From Pseudeuparius sepicola (taxonomy: Eukaryota; Arthropoda; Insecta; Coleoptera; Anthribidae), in contig OY987301.1 in assembly GCA_963920635.1 (NCBI GenBank), forward strand, positions 15,232,501 to 15,296,500: a stretch of DNA of 64,000 nt. Reading direction: 5' to 3'. A program made the position numbers and the translations under genes. This document shows, piece after piece, positions 25,501-36,579 of this stretch (positions are counted from its first letter, which is position 1; each line of letters opens with the position of its first letter). The notes under the pieces were generated by a model. It was not told where the DNA came from and did not search any database. It was given only the letters and a program-made list of their open reading frames with translations.

Positions 25501-28249
25501 GGCAACTTGTTGAGCTACAGATATATCTTCTAGATCGGGGTTTGGTTCAGTCCTGTTTCTAGAAAATTAGATAAAAAAAGTCATCTCAATAGGTTTTGTT
25601 ATGTAGGTGATTTTTGTTTTGTTAGGTTGACAGTACAGAATTTTACTTAAAGTTATCATCTCTAAAAAAATAAATTACTTTACATTCGATTTTATATATA
25701 GATGGCTGGAGCATTTATGACCAGAAGCATTTTGAGCATTTATTAGCATCTATGAGCAGGACATTTTTAAAAGTGTCTTGCCATTTTATGGTCACTGTCT
25801 GTCAGTTTTGGAGCATTTATGATCATTTATATAAATGTCGTCAGTTAGAGAATTAATGAGAATTTCTGGTCACTTGTGAACATTTATGGTCATTTATAAA
25901 AAAAAACTTCATTTCTAACCTATAAAACTACAAAACCGTTTCTAATTCTAACCTAGAATATTGCGAACAATGCGAACTGTGTACCTACTTTGCAAAATGG
26001 TCAAACAAAATTCAATAGTCTGGAATTACTTCAAGAAAAAAAGTGACGAAAAATTAAAATATGCTATTTGTGAATTTTATAAAGCTGAATATTTTGCCCA
26101 TGCAGGAAGAATGAGAAAACATTTAATTCAATGTTCAAAGGCTCCAGTACAGATAAAGAAGTTATTTTTATATTTAGTAACAAAAATGTAAAAAGTATTT
26201 CTGACGTAGATGTAAACTTTTCAACTTTTGTTATCCTTGATAGGTACTACTCACCTATTTTAAATTTTAACAATACTGGAATATTTTATTGATTGCTAAC
26301 CTAACTAACCTACATCCTACATGTACCTACGTGTTGGGTCTTTTAAATCTGTTTTTGGTCTGTAACTATAGAAACATTTTTTTTTATTTTACATATTTTA
26401 TTTTTTTTTATTTTTGTTTTACTTTATACTTTTTAATCAAAAGTCATACATATGGGGTATTGTTTTAAAGGTCTTTTCACAAGCAATCGAATGGCGCCAT
26501 TTTCAAAAATGTCCATAAATGCTCGAGGCCTCGGCGGACATTTTTAAAAGTGTCGTGCTCAAAATCATAAATGCTCGGACATCTATAATTTTATGTATCA
26601 AGGGTGCATTTAAAGCCCGTAGTATGAAAATAATATCCTGAGGCCTTTGGCCAAGGGATATTACGCATGTAATTTTGAAACTATATTTGAAATGAATCGT
26701 AAAGTATTTTGAAAAATAATGCCCAAAAAAATAAACCTGTCATTTGGCATACCTGGTTTTAATAAGATTATTTGGAGGATACCTCCATGGTTGAATGTAA
26801 CTCAACCACAACTCTAAAACAAGGCGGAAAGAACCATCTAGAGGCCACCGATGTATGAGGTTTCTTAAGAAAATATAAAATTTTCCCTGGATCATTGGAA
26901 CAGCAATTTTTTTCAATTCCACCAAATAAGTGTCATCTGCTTTGGCACTGGCAGAGAAGGCGTGAAGATGTTTTATGAACACCCTCACTATCCTCATGTA
27001 TTCGCCAGTTGGTAGTTCATTATAATGAAACATTCTCTAAAATGTCTTTATTAATAGTTTTATTAAAACCAAAAATGACCGCTTACCATTGATGGGGTTT
27101 TACTAAAAGAATCATTCAGATTCGAAGTGGTAATTTCTTCACTTATTTGATCATTGTGCAACCACATATCTGTAAGAACAGTTAGAACAGTCTCACTTCT
27201 CCATATATCGTTTCTGGGATGATGCCTATCTAATTTATTCTTAAATGCTTCTTCAACTTGTTTATTGAAGTTTACTGGATTTAGAAGAACCTGTGAATTT
27301 TTGCCTGAGATCATGGGATCCAAACCCCTAAAAAGAACACAAATATTACATAGAACTTATTTTCCTTTTTCATCTAGAGTACTTACTGTATGGGTAAGGT
27401 AACTCCTCTTTGTGGTACATTAGGATTCTTTCCATTATAGTATATCTGCGGTAGAATTGGTGCGCCAGGATTTGTAGGTAAGAAATGCAAAATATAATCA
27501 CAACACAATACATAATAAACCGTATTCCATGATGTTACAAGAGATCCTGCTCTTTGCTGCCATGGATTTATCAAGTGATAAGCAAAATGGAACATGAAAT
27601 AATCAAATGGATCTAATAAAAATAATAATAAGAAAAATAGTTCATTTTTAAACTGATAAATTACTTACTTAATAGTAGTGACATTACTTGTTTTGTGTGC
27701 AAGTTAATGTGCAACAATTCCGAATAAAACGGGTGGTCCATAGAATTATCCAAATACTGTCTAATTTTCAGCTAAAATCACACATACAATAAATTAATCT
27801 ATAATAGTAGACTATCTTGGATTAGGAACTTACTGGCAAATATCCCAGTGAAAAGTCGTACTTTATATTTGACTCCTTCAGTAACAAATAGATCATCTTA
27901 AAAACTGGTCCACAAGGTGACAAAAAGTGTCTTAGCTGCCTAAATTCTTCATATTGAGATTCGGTGGTACTTCGTAGGCCCCAGCACATAGTTCCTTGGG
28001 AGCCGAATATGTTATCAATGAGTACAGGAAAGAAACTGTGCAATTCCATTATGCCGCCCCGATCTATTAAAACTGTTAGTTCCGCACATCTTGAGGAAAT
28101 TGGAAGAGTTAGAGCGTGTTGGACATTCATCTAAAATAATAACGTTGAATGACGACAATGCCAAAAACAGTAGACAAGGTGATTTGATGTTCTTTAAAGA
28201 AGCTTACAAGAAAGTTTTCTCGTTCATTTAGATGCATTTTGAATTGCAT
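22534..28249 (-). CDS. SMPD4: Sphingomyelin phosphodiesterase 4 (neutral sphingomyelinase 3)
   Basis: Eleven coding exons on the minus strand: 28208-28249, 27834-28130, 27669-27771, 27387-27612, 27087-27327, 26753-27036, 25363-25558, 24974-25309, 24175-24408, 23913-24125 and 22534-22899. All joins are GT-AG with matching phases, giving 845 residues, close to the roughly 830-870 of vertebrate SMPD4. Family stretches include LHSFFPVLIDNIFGS, NPFDYFMFHFAYHLINPW, IWRSETVLTVLTDMWLHN and SFRLVLELWLSYIQPWRYPP, and near the end YEGDPDLHPIKS. The C-terminus (about residues 755-800) has two hydrophobic helices, matching a tail-anchored ER/nuclear-envelope protein. The family is described as cleaving sphingomyelin to ceramide, although no classical catalytic motif is seen. 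An upstream start (MQFKMHL) was chosen over the in-frame ATG four codons later; either is possible. Confidence 0.95.
23210..23834. repeat. 0.6-kb dispersed repeat, copy A (inverted copy at 62595)
   Basis: This block matches 62595-63226 in reverse complement at roughly 90% identity by eye, from ACTCAAATTATTTTAAGAA to CAGTAATCGGGGTATA. Both ends contain AAGAAGTCC in opposite orientation, a weak TIR. It lies in the last intron of SMPD4 and carries a 38-codon ORF on the minus strand (23306-23422). Confidence 0.85.
23306..23422 (-). CDS. Small hydrophobic ORF or first-exon-like segment in repeat copy A
   Basis: The frame reads MKIFSGFLRFVSFTVICVVL and ends VTDLN-stop, 38 residues with one hydrophobic stretch like a signal peptide or membrane anchor. 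Copy B at 63015 keeps the same frame. The bases CGTTTC|GTGAGT inside it also form a good splice donor, so this may instead be the first exon of a duplicated gene or transposon (MKIFSGFLRF then intron). Function unknown. Confidence 0.3.
   Translation of the reverse strand: MKIFSGFLRFVSFTVICVVLVRVTFRVISANGLVTDLN
25697..26587. mobile_element. Decayed hAT-like element with BED finger remnant
   Basis: The inverted ends TATAGATGGCTGGAGCATTT and its complement (GAGCATTTATGA and GACATTTTTAAAAGTGTC also inverted) span 891 bp. The flanks ATTTTATA and ATTTTATG are a 7/8 duplication. It sits in the SMPD4 intron between the exons at 26753 and 25558. The internal GAGCATTTATGA-type words recur several times near the left end. 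Confidence 0.7.
25997..26191 (+). pseudogene. BED-type zinc finger fragment of a hAT transposase
   Basis: From MVKQNSIVWNYFKKKSDEK the frame has the BED signature: aromatic SIVWNYF, then AICEF-Y where C-x2-C is expected (second Cys replaced by Tyr), and MRKHLIQC as the H-x-C half. It stops after 64 codons, so only the DNA-binding N-terminus remains. BED fingers of this form are typical of hAT transposases. Confidence 0.65.
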
Positions 28250-29181
28250 AAAAGAGCTTTATTCATACAAAAACCAATTGCTTTGAACTCATATTGTTAA
28301 TGATCAACACATTATTTATTTATGATCAAAAGAACGAAAAAGAAAAGCTGTAAAACATTAACAGCCACCGCCACAAAACAAATTTTTTGTGGTTTATCGC
28401 AAAATATATAGGCACAGTAAACAATATGGTTAGGGAACCTATATAGCTCAGAAAAATAAAAAAACTTAGAACGGGCTTTGTTTAGGCAAGTTTGTTCCCA
28501 TAATAAAAAAAATAATGTTTACAGTTCGGGTGACGGATTTGGTGCTAACGATTACAAAGCAGTGGCGTACCTCTTATTTTTTTAAAATAGTTATAAAAAT
28601 AGGAAAAAATATATTTGCCTTTATATCTCAACTTTTATAAAAAAAAATTGAAGTGTAACCCCAGGTACAACTAGTACGCGTCAATTCTAAAATTCAAACT
28701 TATATTCAAACAATTCAAGATAAAAGGCAAAAGTGGTTCTGGTATATTTCTCCTCACATATATCGCCTCATTCCTGAAAATATAAAAAAACACAACTAGT
28801 AGATATAGATTTAAAAAGCTAATAAAAAATTGGATAATTCAAAATAATAAAAAATTCAAATGTCTGTTCTCATAGAAAAATATTTCTTACCACGATTATT
28901 ATACGTTACACAGATATTATACGTGCACTTACCTGTTGTACTTGTTTTTGCTTACTTGTAACTTAAACTCTACATATACCTGATAGACAAAATACTTTCC
29001 TGTTTTGAGTAAACAAAATGCCCACGCACTAGTCGTAAGACTTCAGTGGACTATCTCTTGTTTATTTCCAAATACAAGTATTCGTCATTGTAAAATCCTG
29101 TAAAATATTCTGGAAATAAATATTACTATTATTATATTATTATTATTGACAGTATTACTAGTTGAGGATGTTCGGCGAACA
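28250..29181. other. SMPD4 upstream region
   Basis: No coding frame. This AT-rich DNA should contain the SMPD4 promoter, but no convincing core element was picked out. Confidence 0.4.
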
Positions 29182-29556
29182 TAATATAAAAAAATAAAAA
29201 CTTTTTAAAAACAAGCTTTTATTTAAGCCATGAACTAAAACGAATAAAATAAGTTTAGGTTTTCGTTAAGATGAAACACTGCGGCAAGCTTTTTAAATCA
29301 AAAAGCTCGTCACGCGAAATGTTCATAAAAGTAGGTTCCAATTAAGTTTATCGGACAGTGGTTGGTTGATAAGCAAGTACATGCCAAAGAATATATTTTC
29401 TTTACAGTTTGCGCGACAAGCTTTTTGATTTAAAAAAGCTTGTCGCAGTTTGGCATTGAATTATCTTAACGAAAACCTAAACTTACTTTATCCGTTTTAG
29501 TAAATAGCTTACTTAAATAAAAGCTTGTTTTTAAAAAGGTTTTTTAGTATATTATA
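29182..29556. mobile_element. Foldback element with arms of about 140 bp
   Basis: Left arm 29182-29323 and right arm 29412-29556 are inverted copies, both containing AACAAGCTTTTATTTAAG, AGTTTAGGTTTTCGTTAAGA and CAAGCTTTTT. The spacer is about 90 bp. Non-coding. Confidence 0.85.
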
Positions 29557-29677
29557 CTTTATTTTGTGTTTTTTTAGTACCTATTTGATTCCCATCTAAG
29601 GGTGGTAAAGAAATTTAGTCCGCCATCTTGGGGCATCGGGCATCCGCCCTATTGGATTTAGTATGACGGACGTCAGT

Positions 29678-29817
29678 CACCTTATCGTTTTCTACTCTTC
29701 AAATCTTTTCATTTGATACCCATGTCGAGGATGTTGTGAAGAATTAGGCAATCCGCCCTCATTCACCTTATTGTTTTCTACCCGTCGAGCCCTTTCGTTT
29801 GATACCCATGTTGAGAA
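29678..29817. repeat. Two direct repeats of about 54 bp, 86 bp apart
   Basis: CACCTTATCGTTTTCTAC to GATACCCATGTCGAG recurs with about 85% identity starting at 29764. CATCCGCCCT and AATCCGCCCT precede each copy. Likely a repetitive-element fragment. Confidence 0.7.
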
Positions 29818-31279
29818 TTATTTTCCCTCTGGTGGTAAAGGTATCTTTTACCGTGCCCCGAACTAGCTACGCCTATATACTTACGCATGATATGTAACCT
29901 CCTTTGGCGAGTTGCTTGATTTGCAAACAATACACTTTTTTTGCCCATAACGTATAACTTAATTGTATATATAAGCCTTTTAAACCGACGAATACTTAAG
30001 AAACAGTTAATAACAGCGAAAAATTGCTTCTAAAATACACAGCACCAGTTATGTCAAACACAAAGTGAGGCACACTCTTGACCGATTTGGGCGTTTGTCA
30101 GATTGTGCGATTGGTATTGGTAATTGTAGGTATATTATTGTTTCCTTAATTGTATCACAGATTAAAGTACTACTCTTAGTATAGAAATACTGCCTAATAA
30201 GTGTCTAGATAATTATAAATACTAGATTCACCTACTAGTCAGGCAGACTTTATCGCATCAATACATAAATATCATATTATATTATCTACCATTATTTACT
30301 TCAAAACAAACGTATTTGCAACTGATTGGGTATGTCCCTAGTCCCTACATAGGTACAACGGAAACCACGGTTGCAAAACTATTATTTGCAATTTGATCTT
30401 GAAGATTATCTTAATTCTTAATTTACCAGAGAAATAAGTTTTTCATTATAAATTATTGGCAACGCTGTTAAACTTTAACTAGTAAATAAAAAATAGAGTA
30501 TAAAAAGTGCTACCCGTTACAAACATTTCAATCTACAGATGCCATTTCTATGTTTTTTGTTTTTCTGAGCTATATAGTAATGCAATGCAATGTTTATATC
30601 AGAGCATATAAAACCCTATATATTTTGTGGGTTAGGGCACAAAATAGGGTTAGGGTTAAATCCACAAAATACCATGGTAAAAAAGCTGTAAAAAGTTAAC
30701 CGCCATGTCCTCTGCTCTTCCGAGCAACTTAGCCCTTCTGGGGCCTTCGCCACTTCTTTATATCGAATTTCCATCAATGTTTTCAAAATGTTTGAAATTA
30801 AGATATTTTCGCAAAATCACGTTTATGCACGGTGCAAACATCTGACTCAATACTCAGTGCAGGGAGTAGTTTAAACGATTCTGGAACTTGTCTCGCAATA
30901 ATTATTTTGGCGAAAACCCAACCACAGTAAGTGATTCTAGAAGCGTTTAAGATATTTATTTATGATTAACCAGTTTAACACCAGAACACTTAAAAAAATT
31001 AACGCAAACAAAATTTTAGAACTGCGCATGCGCCGGATAGTTCTAGATTCTGGGAACAGACCTCGTACGAATTCCTTATTCAATGATAGAGTGTAGAGAG
31101 TGAATCAGCTCCAACACAGAATATCTGTGGCTCCAGTAAGAATCCCTAAGGTTCTTTTTTTCTTACTCTTTCCTTCTTTTCCAAGCCTTATAACCTAACT
31201 TTTATAATTTCTAAGTCTAATATGGCGTCTGTCACAAATGTCACATCTATGGTCTCATATATGTGTCACATGTCACATA
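29818..31279. other. Gene-free; probable displaced NCBP3 promoter at its right end
   Basis: No coding frame. A TGCGCATGCGC palindrome lies near 31025. The 200 bp before the transposon at 31288 would have been directly joined to the NCBP3 leader before insertion, so the original promoter may be here (inference). Confidence 0.35.
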
Positions 31280-31731
31280 TTTTAGCCCATGGCCTCCTAC
31301 GATTTACGGCTCTCTTCGCGTCCTTTCTGGCCTGCTCATTCGAACGAAAAAACCCGTTCGCGTACTTCGAGAGTTGACCGCAAGACGGAGCCACGAGGCG
31401 TACTCCTGTCAAACACAAGATAATAAAGGTTATGTCTGCTTATGTCAGAAATAAACTGGCTGTTGTCAAAGGGCGAGTTCCATATTCCCTGCTGGCCTGT
31501 TGTTGTTGTTCACGGATTAAAATTAAAAGATTTTAATTTTAAATAGTTTTAGCTTGTTCTCTGGTTTTAGTGTGTTGTTTCTTGTTTGTGTTAGTTTTTT
31601 AGCGAATTTCACAGAATACCATACCGGAGCCGTGTGCCGTTTTTTTGGACTAGTGAGCGAATGTGAGGGGTGTTTTGAATTTATTAAAAGCTGGGTCCTT
31701 TTTACAGGGGTCCTCTCTCATATTGTAAATA

Positions 31732-32040
31732 ATGCCGAGGTTGTGTTCCGTGGCGAATTGTCGCTTTAAGCAATTGCCCTTATTTGAATTCCCGAGTAAA
31801 GAGCATTCAACTTAAAACTTGGGTCGAAGCTATTAGTGCTGGAACAGGTATAATTTTAAAATAATGGTATTATGTGGTGTTTAAAATCAGTTTTTGTGTG
31901 TAGGAACATTTATCCATCCTATAAAACAAGCGGATGGCTTGTTTATCTGTTCTGGATATTTTAAAAAAGACAGCTTTAGAATATGCAAAAACAACATGAG
32001 GAAATTGAAGCCAAATTCAATTCCCACCATTTTTGCAGAG
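31732..32040 (+). pseudogene. THAP domain, two exons, frameshifted
   Basis: Exon 31732-31847 starts MPRLCSVANCRFKQ and continues LFEFPSKEHS; after one frame slip it reads KTWVEAISAGT. A GT-AG intron (31848-31903) joins in phase to exon 31904-32040, GTFIHPIKQADG then FICSGYFKKDSF and KLKPNSIPTIFAE, followed by a GTGAGT donor. This matches the THAP plan: C-x4-C, Trp, C-x2-H and the AVPTIF-like end. The zinc-ligand His is Tyr (CSGY rather than CSxH). The frameshift and lost ligand point to a dead DNA-binding domain of the surrounding P-like element. Confidence 0.7.
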
Positions 32041-32466
32041 GTGAGTAGGTATATTTTTTATAATAATTTTAATTTTTAGTGTCGGTGTAAATGGCGAACG
32101 ATAATACCAAGCTGGTTTTATGTTTTATATAACATACTACATACCTAGTGTAAGTTCTACCCGAATTTCTACTTAACAAGCACAATGAATATTGTATCTG
32201 CTTGGAAGAAGAGCTAGGATACATTTTGTAAAGAAATATCACGAAATATGTGGACCGAGATGTGGACTGTGATGTGTATACCCTATGTATGCTCTTTATG
32301 TCCTATATTAGTACCAATGTATATTAGATATCTTTTCACGATAGTTGATGTGCACATCAGTTTCAGAGACAGATGAGAAGCCTGTTTGATGCATTCAGAA
32401 ATTGATGATCATGTGTAACTTTAATGTTGGAATTGCAAAAAAATGCTTCGTTTAAATAATTAAATA

Positions 32467-33591
32467 AGGAAGTGGCTACGTATATGAAAGTTATACGTCT
32501 TGCGTTCTCATTGGCGAGTTGAGTGACGTGAGTTCTTTGGACGTACATTTAACTCCATACACGTCCGAAGTAAACTGATTTTAGATATGTCGGAAGTGTA
32601 TTTTTTTCAAGCATCGTTGCAATAAGCTGCGTGTATGCCCTACTTTTTCGGCGATGGGCGCTGCGGTATGAAAAAATAAGTGGTAATTATTTCCAATAGT
32701 GTAACCCACCCCCGATTTTCTTGAAATTTTGGCTAGGTACCCCCTATTTTCGCTCGACGTTCGGCGCTGTAAAAAAGCCGGATTTATAAACTTCGAAGTT
32801 TCCGTTTGACGCTGATGCAGCTGCTGTTGCCATAAACTTTTCCATTCCGTTTAGAATTTTCTGTACACCTGTGTGTTATCAACGCCAGAAAAATAATGCA
32901 TAGAACAACAATCGTCATCTGAGCGAAGTCGTTCGATTTCAATACTCTGATTTTGCAACTCTAAATACATTTTGTTAATTACTTTGTATCATTATTTTGG
33001 ATAATTAATATTAAAAATATTACACAAAATCAATACAGATGATCAGCTGATAAACTGGGAAAACATGTGACCTCCCACGTGACTCTTAAGAGGGTACTTC
33101 ATTGGCCGGAGAGGCAACGGAAAAATATAAATGTTGGCTATCCAAACGGACCTCCAGGAGGTCCGTTGTTATCCCTAACGGAATTTGAGTTTATAATAAT
33201 TAATCTTCGATGTCCAACTTTCAAACATCAAACGGAAACGTCAAACGTTAAAGTTTATAAATCGGGCTTAACCATTCGGCGGGCGCCGAATGTCTGACGA
33301 AAATAGGGCCAACATTTCAAGAAAATCGGGGGTGGGTTACACAATTGGAAATAATTACCACTTATTTTTTCATAAAGCAACGCCCATCGCCGAAAAAGGA
33401 GAGCATACACGCTCGTTATTGCAACAATGCTTGAGAAAAATGCGCTTCTGACGTATCTAAATGAGTTTACTTCGGAAGTGTATGGAGCTAAATGTACGTC
33501 CAAAGAAGTCACGTGACTCAACTCGTCAATCAGAGCGCAAGATTTATACCGACTTTCATATGCGTCGGACGTATAAATAGCCACTTCCTAT
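32467..33591. mobile_element. Foldback element nested in the P-like element
   Basis: The arms 32467 to about 32815 and about 33233 to 33591 are inverted copies at roughly 85% identity, starting AGGAAGTGGCTA and containing TTTGGACGTACATTTA and GTGTAACCCACCCCCGATTT. The spacer is about 400 bp. Confidence 0.85.
33145..33167. repeat. 23-bp perfect palindrome
   Basis: AACGGACCTCC, one A, then GGAGGTCCGTT, in the spacer of the foldback element; it could form an 11-bp stem. Confidence 0.8.
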
Positions 33592-33802
33592 AAATAATTC
33601 GTTTTTGAGCTGCCCAAGTTTGCTTAAAAACAAAATACTTAGTTTGGGACAACGATTTACTCTTAAATGTGAATTGATTTCCAACAACACTTCCCGGTTC
33701 TGATGCAATTTTGTTGCTGCCACCAAAATTGCATGAAATTAATTGTTCACACTTGGCAATTAGTAACTGCAATTTTGTTGCATGCAAATAGAAACTACCT
33801 AC

Positions 33803-33870
33803 TCTATTTTTGTGCAATTAAGTTGCTGCAACTTAATTGCTCTATTTTTGTGCAATTAAGTTGCAGCAAC
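33803..33870. repeat. Tandem unit with near-palindrome
   Basis: CTATTTTTGTGCAATTAAGT followed by TGC and GCAACTT occurs twice in succession. GCAATTAAGTTG and CAACTTAATTGC form a 12-bp stem. Confidence 0.7.
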
Positions 33871-34865
33871 TTTAGTAGGTTTTTAGGGGTTTTTCCATGC
33901 CAACGCACTGAAAAATGTCAAAATGGTGTCGCTGCATTGTTAAGATTAACACCAAATATAATACTATTACCCTAAAAATATATTTTTTTATATATTTTGT
34001 TTTAAAAATGTTTATGTATTGTTAATCGGATGTGAAATTTTAGTAACTTGCTTCGCTATATAGGTCTGTGGTAATAGTTTGTTACTAGAAAATTGCTGCA
34101 ATGGATGCAACTATTAAATGAGGCGTTTAGTGCAAAAGTTAAAACATAGTTTTGAGAAAAACGCCGTTTATATTTCATGATTGACCCTAAAAGTAAAACA
34201 CTTTCTCCATCATCGCAAGCAAGAAACAAGACAACAATAAACAAGTAGGTACATAAACAGTTTGTTAGTGTCTCATTATTTATATTTTTTAGTCAACTCT
34301 TTGTTAAGAATCTTCGACAGAGTGAAGCACATCGTCGTAATTATTTTTACCTCACGAACTGAATTTGTCACCCTCCAAATATGGTGGGACATACGCTAAT
34401 AAATCTTTTTTTCTAAACTGCTATACTTTGTTGCTTTAATTTTCCTGCTTGTTGGATACAAAAGTGTTTGTATTTCTTTTGGAAATGTCGATGTATGTAT
34501 AAAATAAACTCATTCGTTATTCGATTATTTGTAATAGTAAATTTATAACTCAACCACTGCCTCTTCCTTCAACTAGTTGACAGACTCGACTTAGACTGCC
34601 TTTTTCCGCCATTTCAGTACGTGGACTCTACCTTTCACAAATGCAATTCCTTTTCCAAGTGCTTTTAATTTTAAAGTTGCCAAGGCTGGTTCAGAGAGTT
34701 CAGTTTTTATTTTTTGTTCAATTTCGTCCCACCTCCTGTAACTGTCAGACACAGGTGCGTGAAAAGTTAATAATTTTTTCCTGGAAACAGATAGTGACCC
34801 AGGATCGTGCGTTTCATTTTTGCATAGGCCGTACATTATCGACAAATTTAAGGTGGGGGTAAGTA

Positions 34866-35011
34866 CAGTTTGTTCAGCGAATGTTCAGCCCTACGTCACA
34901 ACTCTTGTCTTTGTCTGGCTCGTGAATATACGACCGATATCCATCGTATAGTCATGAGTAAGACAAGGGCAGGAGTTGTGACGTAGGGCCGAACATTAGC
35001 TGAACAAACTG
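34866..35011. mobile_element. 146-bp TA-flanked MITE
   Basis: Inverted ends starting CAGTTTGTTCAGC (about 50 bp arms including CCCTACGTCACAACTC) with TA on both sides (34864-34865, 35012-35013). Typical of Tc1/mariner-type MITEs. Inserted in the P-like element. Confidence 0.85.
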
Positions 35012-35777
35012 TAGCAAAGGTCAGGATTTTTGTTTTTTGAATAATGGGACCAATACCTTGGGAAACTCGAAAAAAAAATGATAGATTAAATTTTTTCTTT
35101 GCTTGTCTTATTGTTCGGAGCCTTCTTCCCCCTCTTATGCCTAGAAAGGGTGTCACATTGACCTTTTTGATGTAAAGCACATCTAAGTCGACGTTCAGAA
35201 AAGCTTAAAATCTTAAAAAAAACTCCTAATTAAAAGATAGGCCGCTATTGCGCAAAACATTCGAACTAAGTCATTGATTCGCAAATGTTGGGCCTTTTTT
35301 GTACTAACTGATATGATCAGATTGCAATATGCCAAAGTAACATTATATGCGTCATCTAGAGGCGTCTTAGAGGAATCGATATAGGCCGTTATTGCATATG
35401 ATAGATTAATAAAAATCCATGCAGCGTGTACTATTAACACAATAAGCATTTTTTTTGGAGTTGGGCCACTCTTGCACTAAACACCTCAAATGTGAACACA
35501 CATGCAATAGAGTCGCAGCAACAAAAAGATGCCCGATATATTGTTGCATCGTCAGAACCGGCACAGACTAACGAGTAATTATTTATTCTGTGGAACAACT
35601 GTTTTATAAAACGATAAGGAACACTTCTAACAATTCGTTCCAAACCTAACAATTTCATTATACAGTTGAAATATTTTATACATTATCATGGAAACGTTTC
35701 TATGATAATTTTCTTTATTGATTTATAAGCAATTTTATAATATAAACATTGTAAAGGTAAATGTAGAAGTTTACATA

Positions 35778-35849
35778 GTTGCAGCATTGAGTAAAGGATA
35801 TATATTTATATAGGGTATATAACATATATCCTTCACTCAATGGTTGCAG
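35778..35849. mobile_element. Micro-palindromic insert (58 bp) with 7-bp TSD
   Basis: The core 35785-35842 starts CATTGAGTAAAGGATATATA and ends ATATATCCTTCACTCAATG. Perfect direct repeats GTTGCAG flank it (35778-35784, 35843-35849). Confidence 0.8.
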
Positions 35850-35986
35850 GCAACAAAATAGTGTTCTCGTTCTCCATAACTCTAATATAATACTACTTAT
35901 TGAAATTATAAAACCAATTTGCTGGTTGGGATGTTTTTTTTAGTTAAATAAATAATTCATATTAAAAGTATGTTTTGTGTTTATAG

Positions 35987-36579
35987 CCTACCACTGTCCA
36001 GCATCCCAATAGCTCCTGTAGAGAAATAACCCTTGTAACACATAGTCCTAATATTCCAAAATCTCCTCCTAAAGTGTCGAATCTATGGCCATCGCAGGTA
36101 ATGTATCAAAAAAATATTGTATAAAATGTTTTTTTTTCCTTCAACCGTTCTGACCGTGACCTCTTCACATCATTTTGAATGTAAAGTTTTTTTAACCAAC
36201 TACCACAGGAAGTTTAGCTGCTATTAAATCATTGTGACTTTTTCCAGTAATTACAGAAAGTTCTATACATCACCCAGTTTTGAAAAGTATATAGGAAATA
36301 TCTTTCTTACTTTTTAAAAGCAAACCTTTTTCACTGCAATGATCTTGGGTGAATAGGTACTAAAACATCTTCCCGATCCAATCAAAACCCAGGAAAAAAT
36401 GCAAAAAAAGTCCTACATTTTATTGTAATAAAATAAATACAAAATAAAAGTATATTGATAGTAAAAATATATATATATATTTATAGCCTGCTGTTCATAG
36501 TCCTGACATTTTTCAAGGAATAATAAGTCTTGTCATTCCCGCTTCTCCCAATCAAATTTTAGATACATCATCATCACAG
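35987..36579 (+). pseudogene. Two similar exon-like segments in the P-like element
   Basis: Segment A (35987-36097) and segment B (36487-36579) each follow TTTATAG, start with CCT, stay open in phase 0 (37 and 31 codons), and end CAG before GTAAT. They read PTTVQHPNSS to SNLWPSQ and PAVHSPDI to LDTSSSQ; SPNI/SPDI and the VTHSP/VIPASP stretches align. This looks like a duplicated Pro/Ser-rich linker exon of a THAP-type protein, but no following catalytic exon was found. Confidence 0.4.

Noticed and set aside
30625..30660. TTAGGG-like words (GGGTTAGGG, AGGGTTAGGGTT)
   Set aside because: Two or three units only; insect telomeres normally use TTAGG and no array is present.
34591..35658. Minus-strand frames of 74-94 codons inside the P-like element
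   Set aside because: They overlap a MITE, have no recognisable motif, and neighbouring frames do not join through plausible introns.
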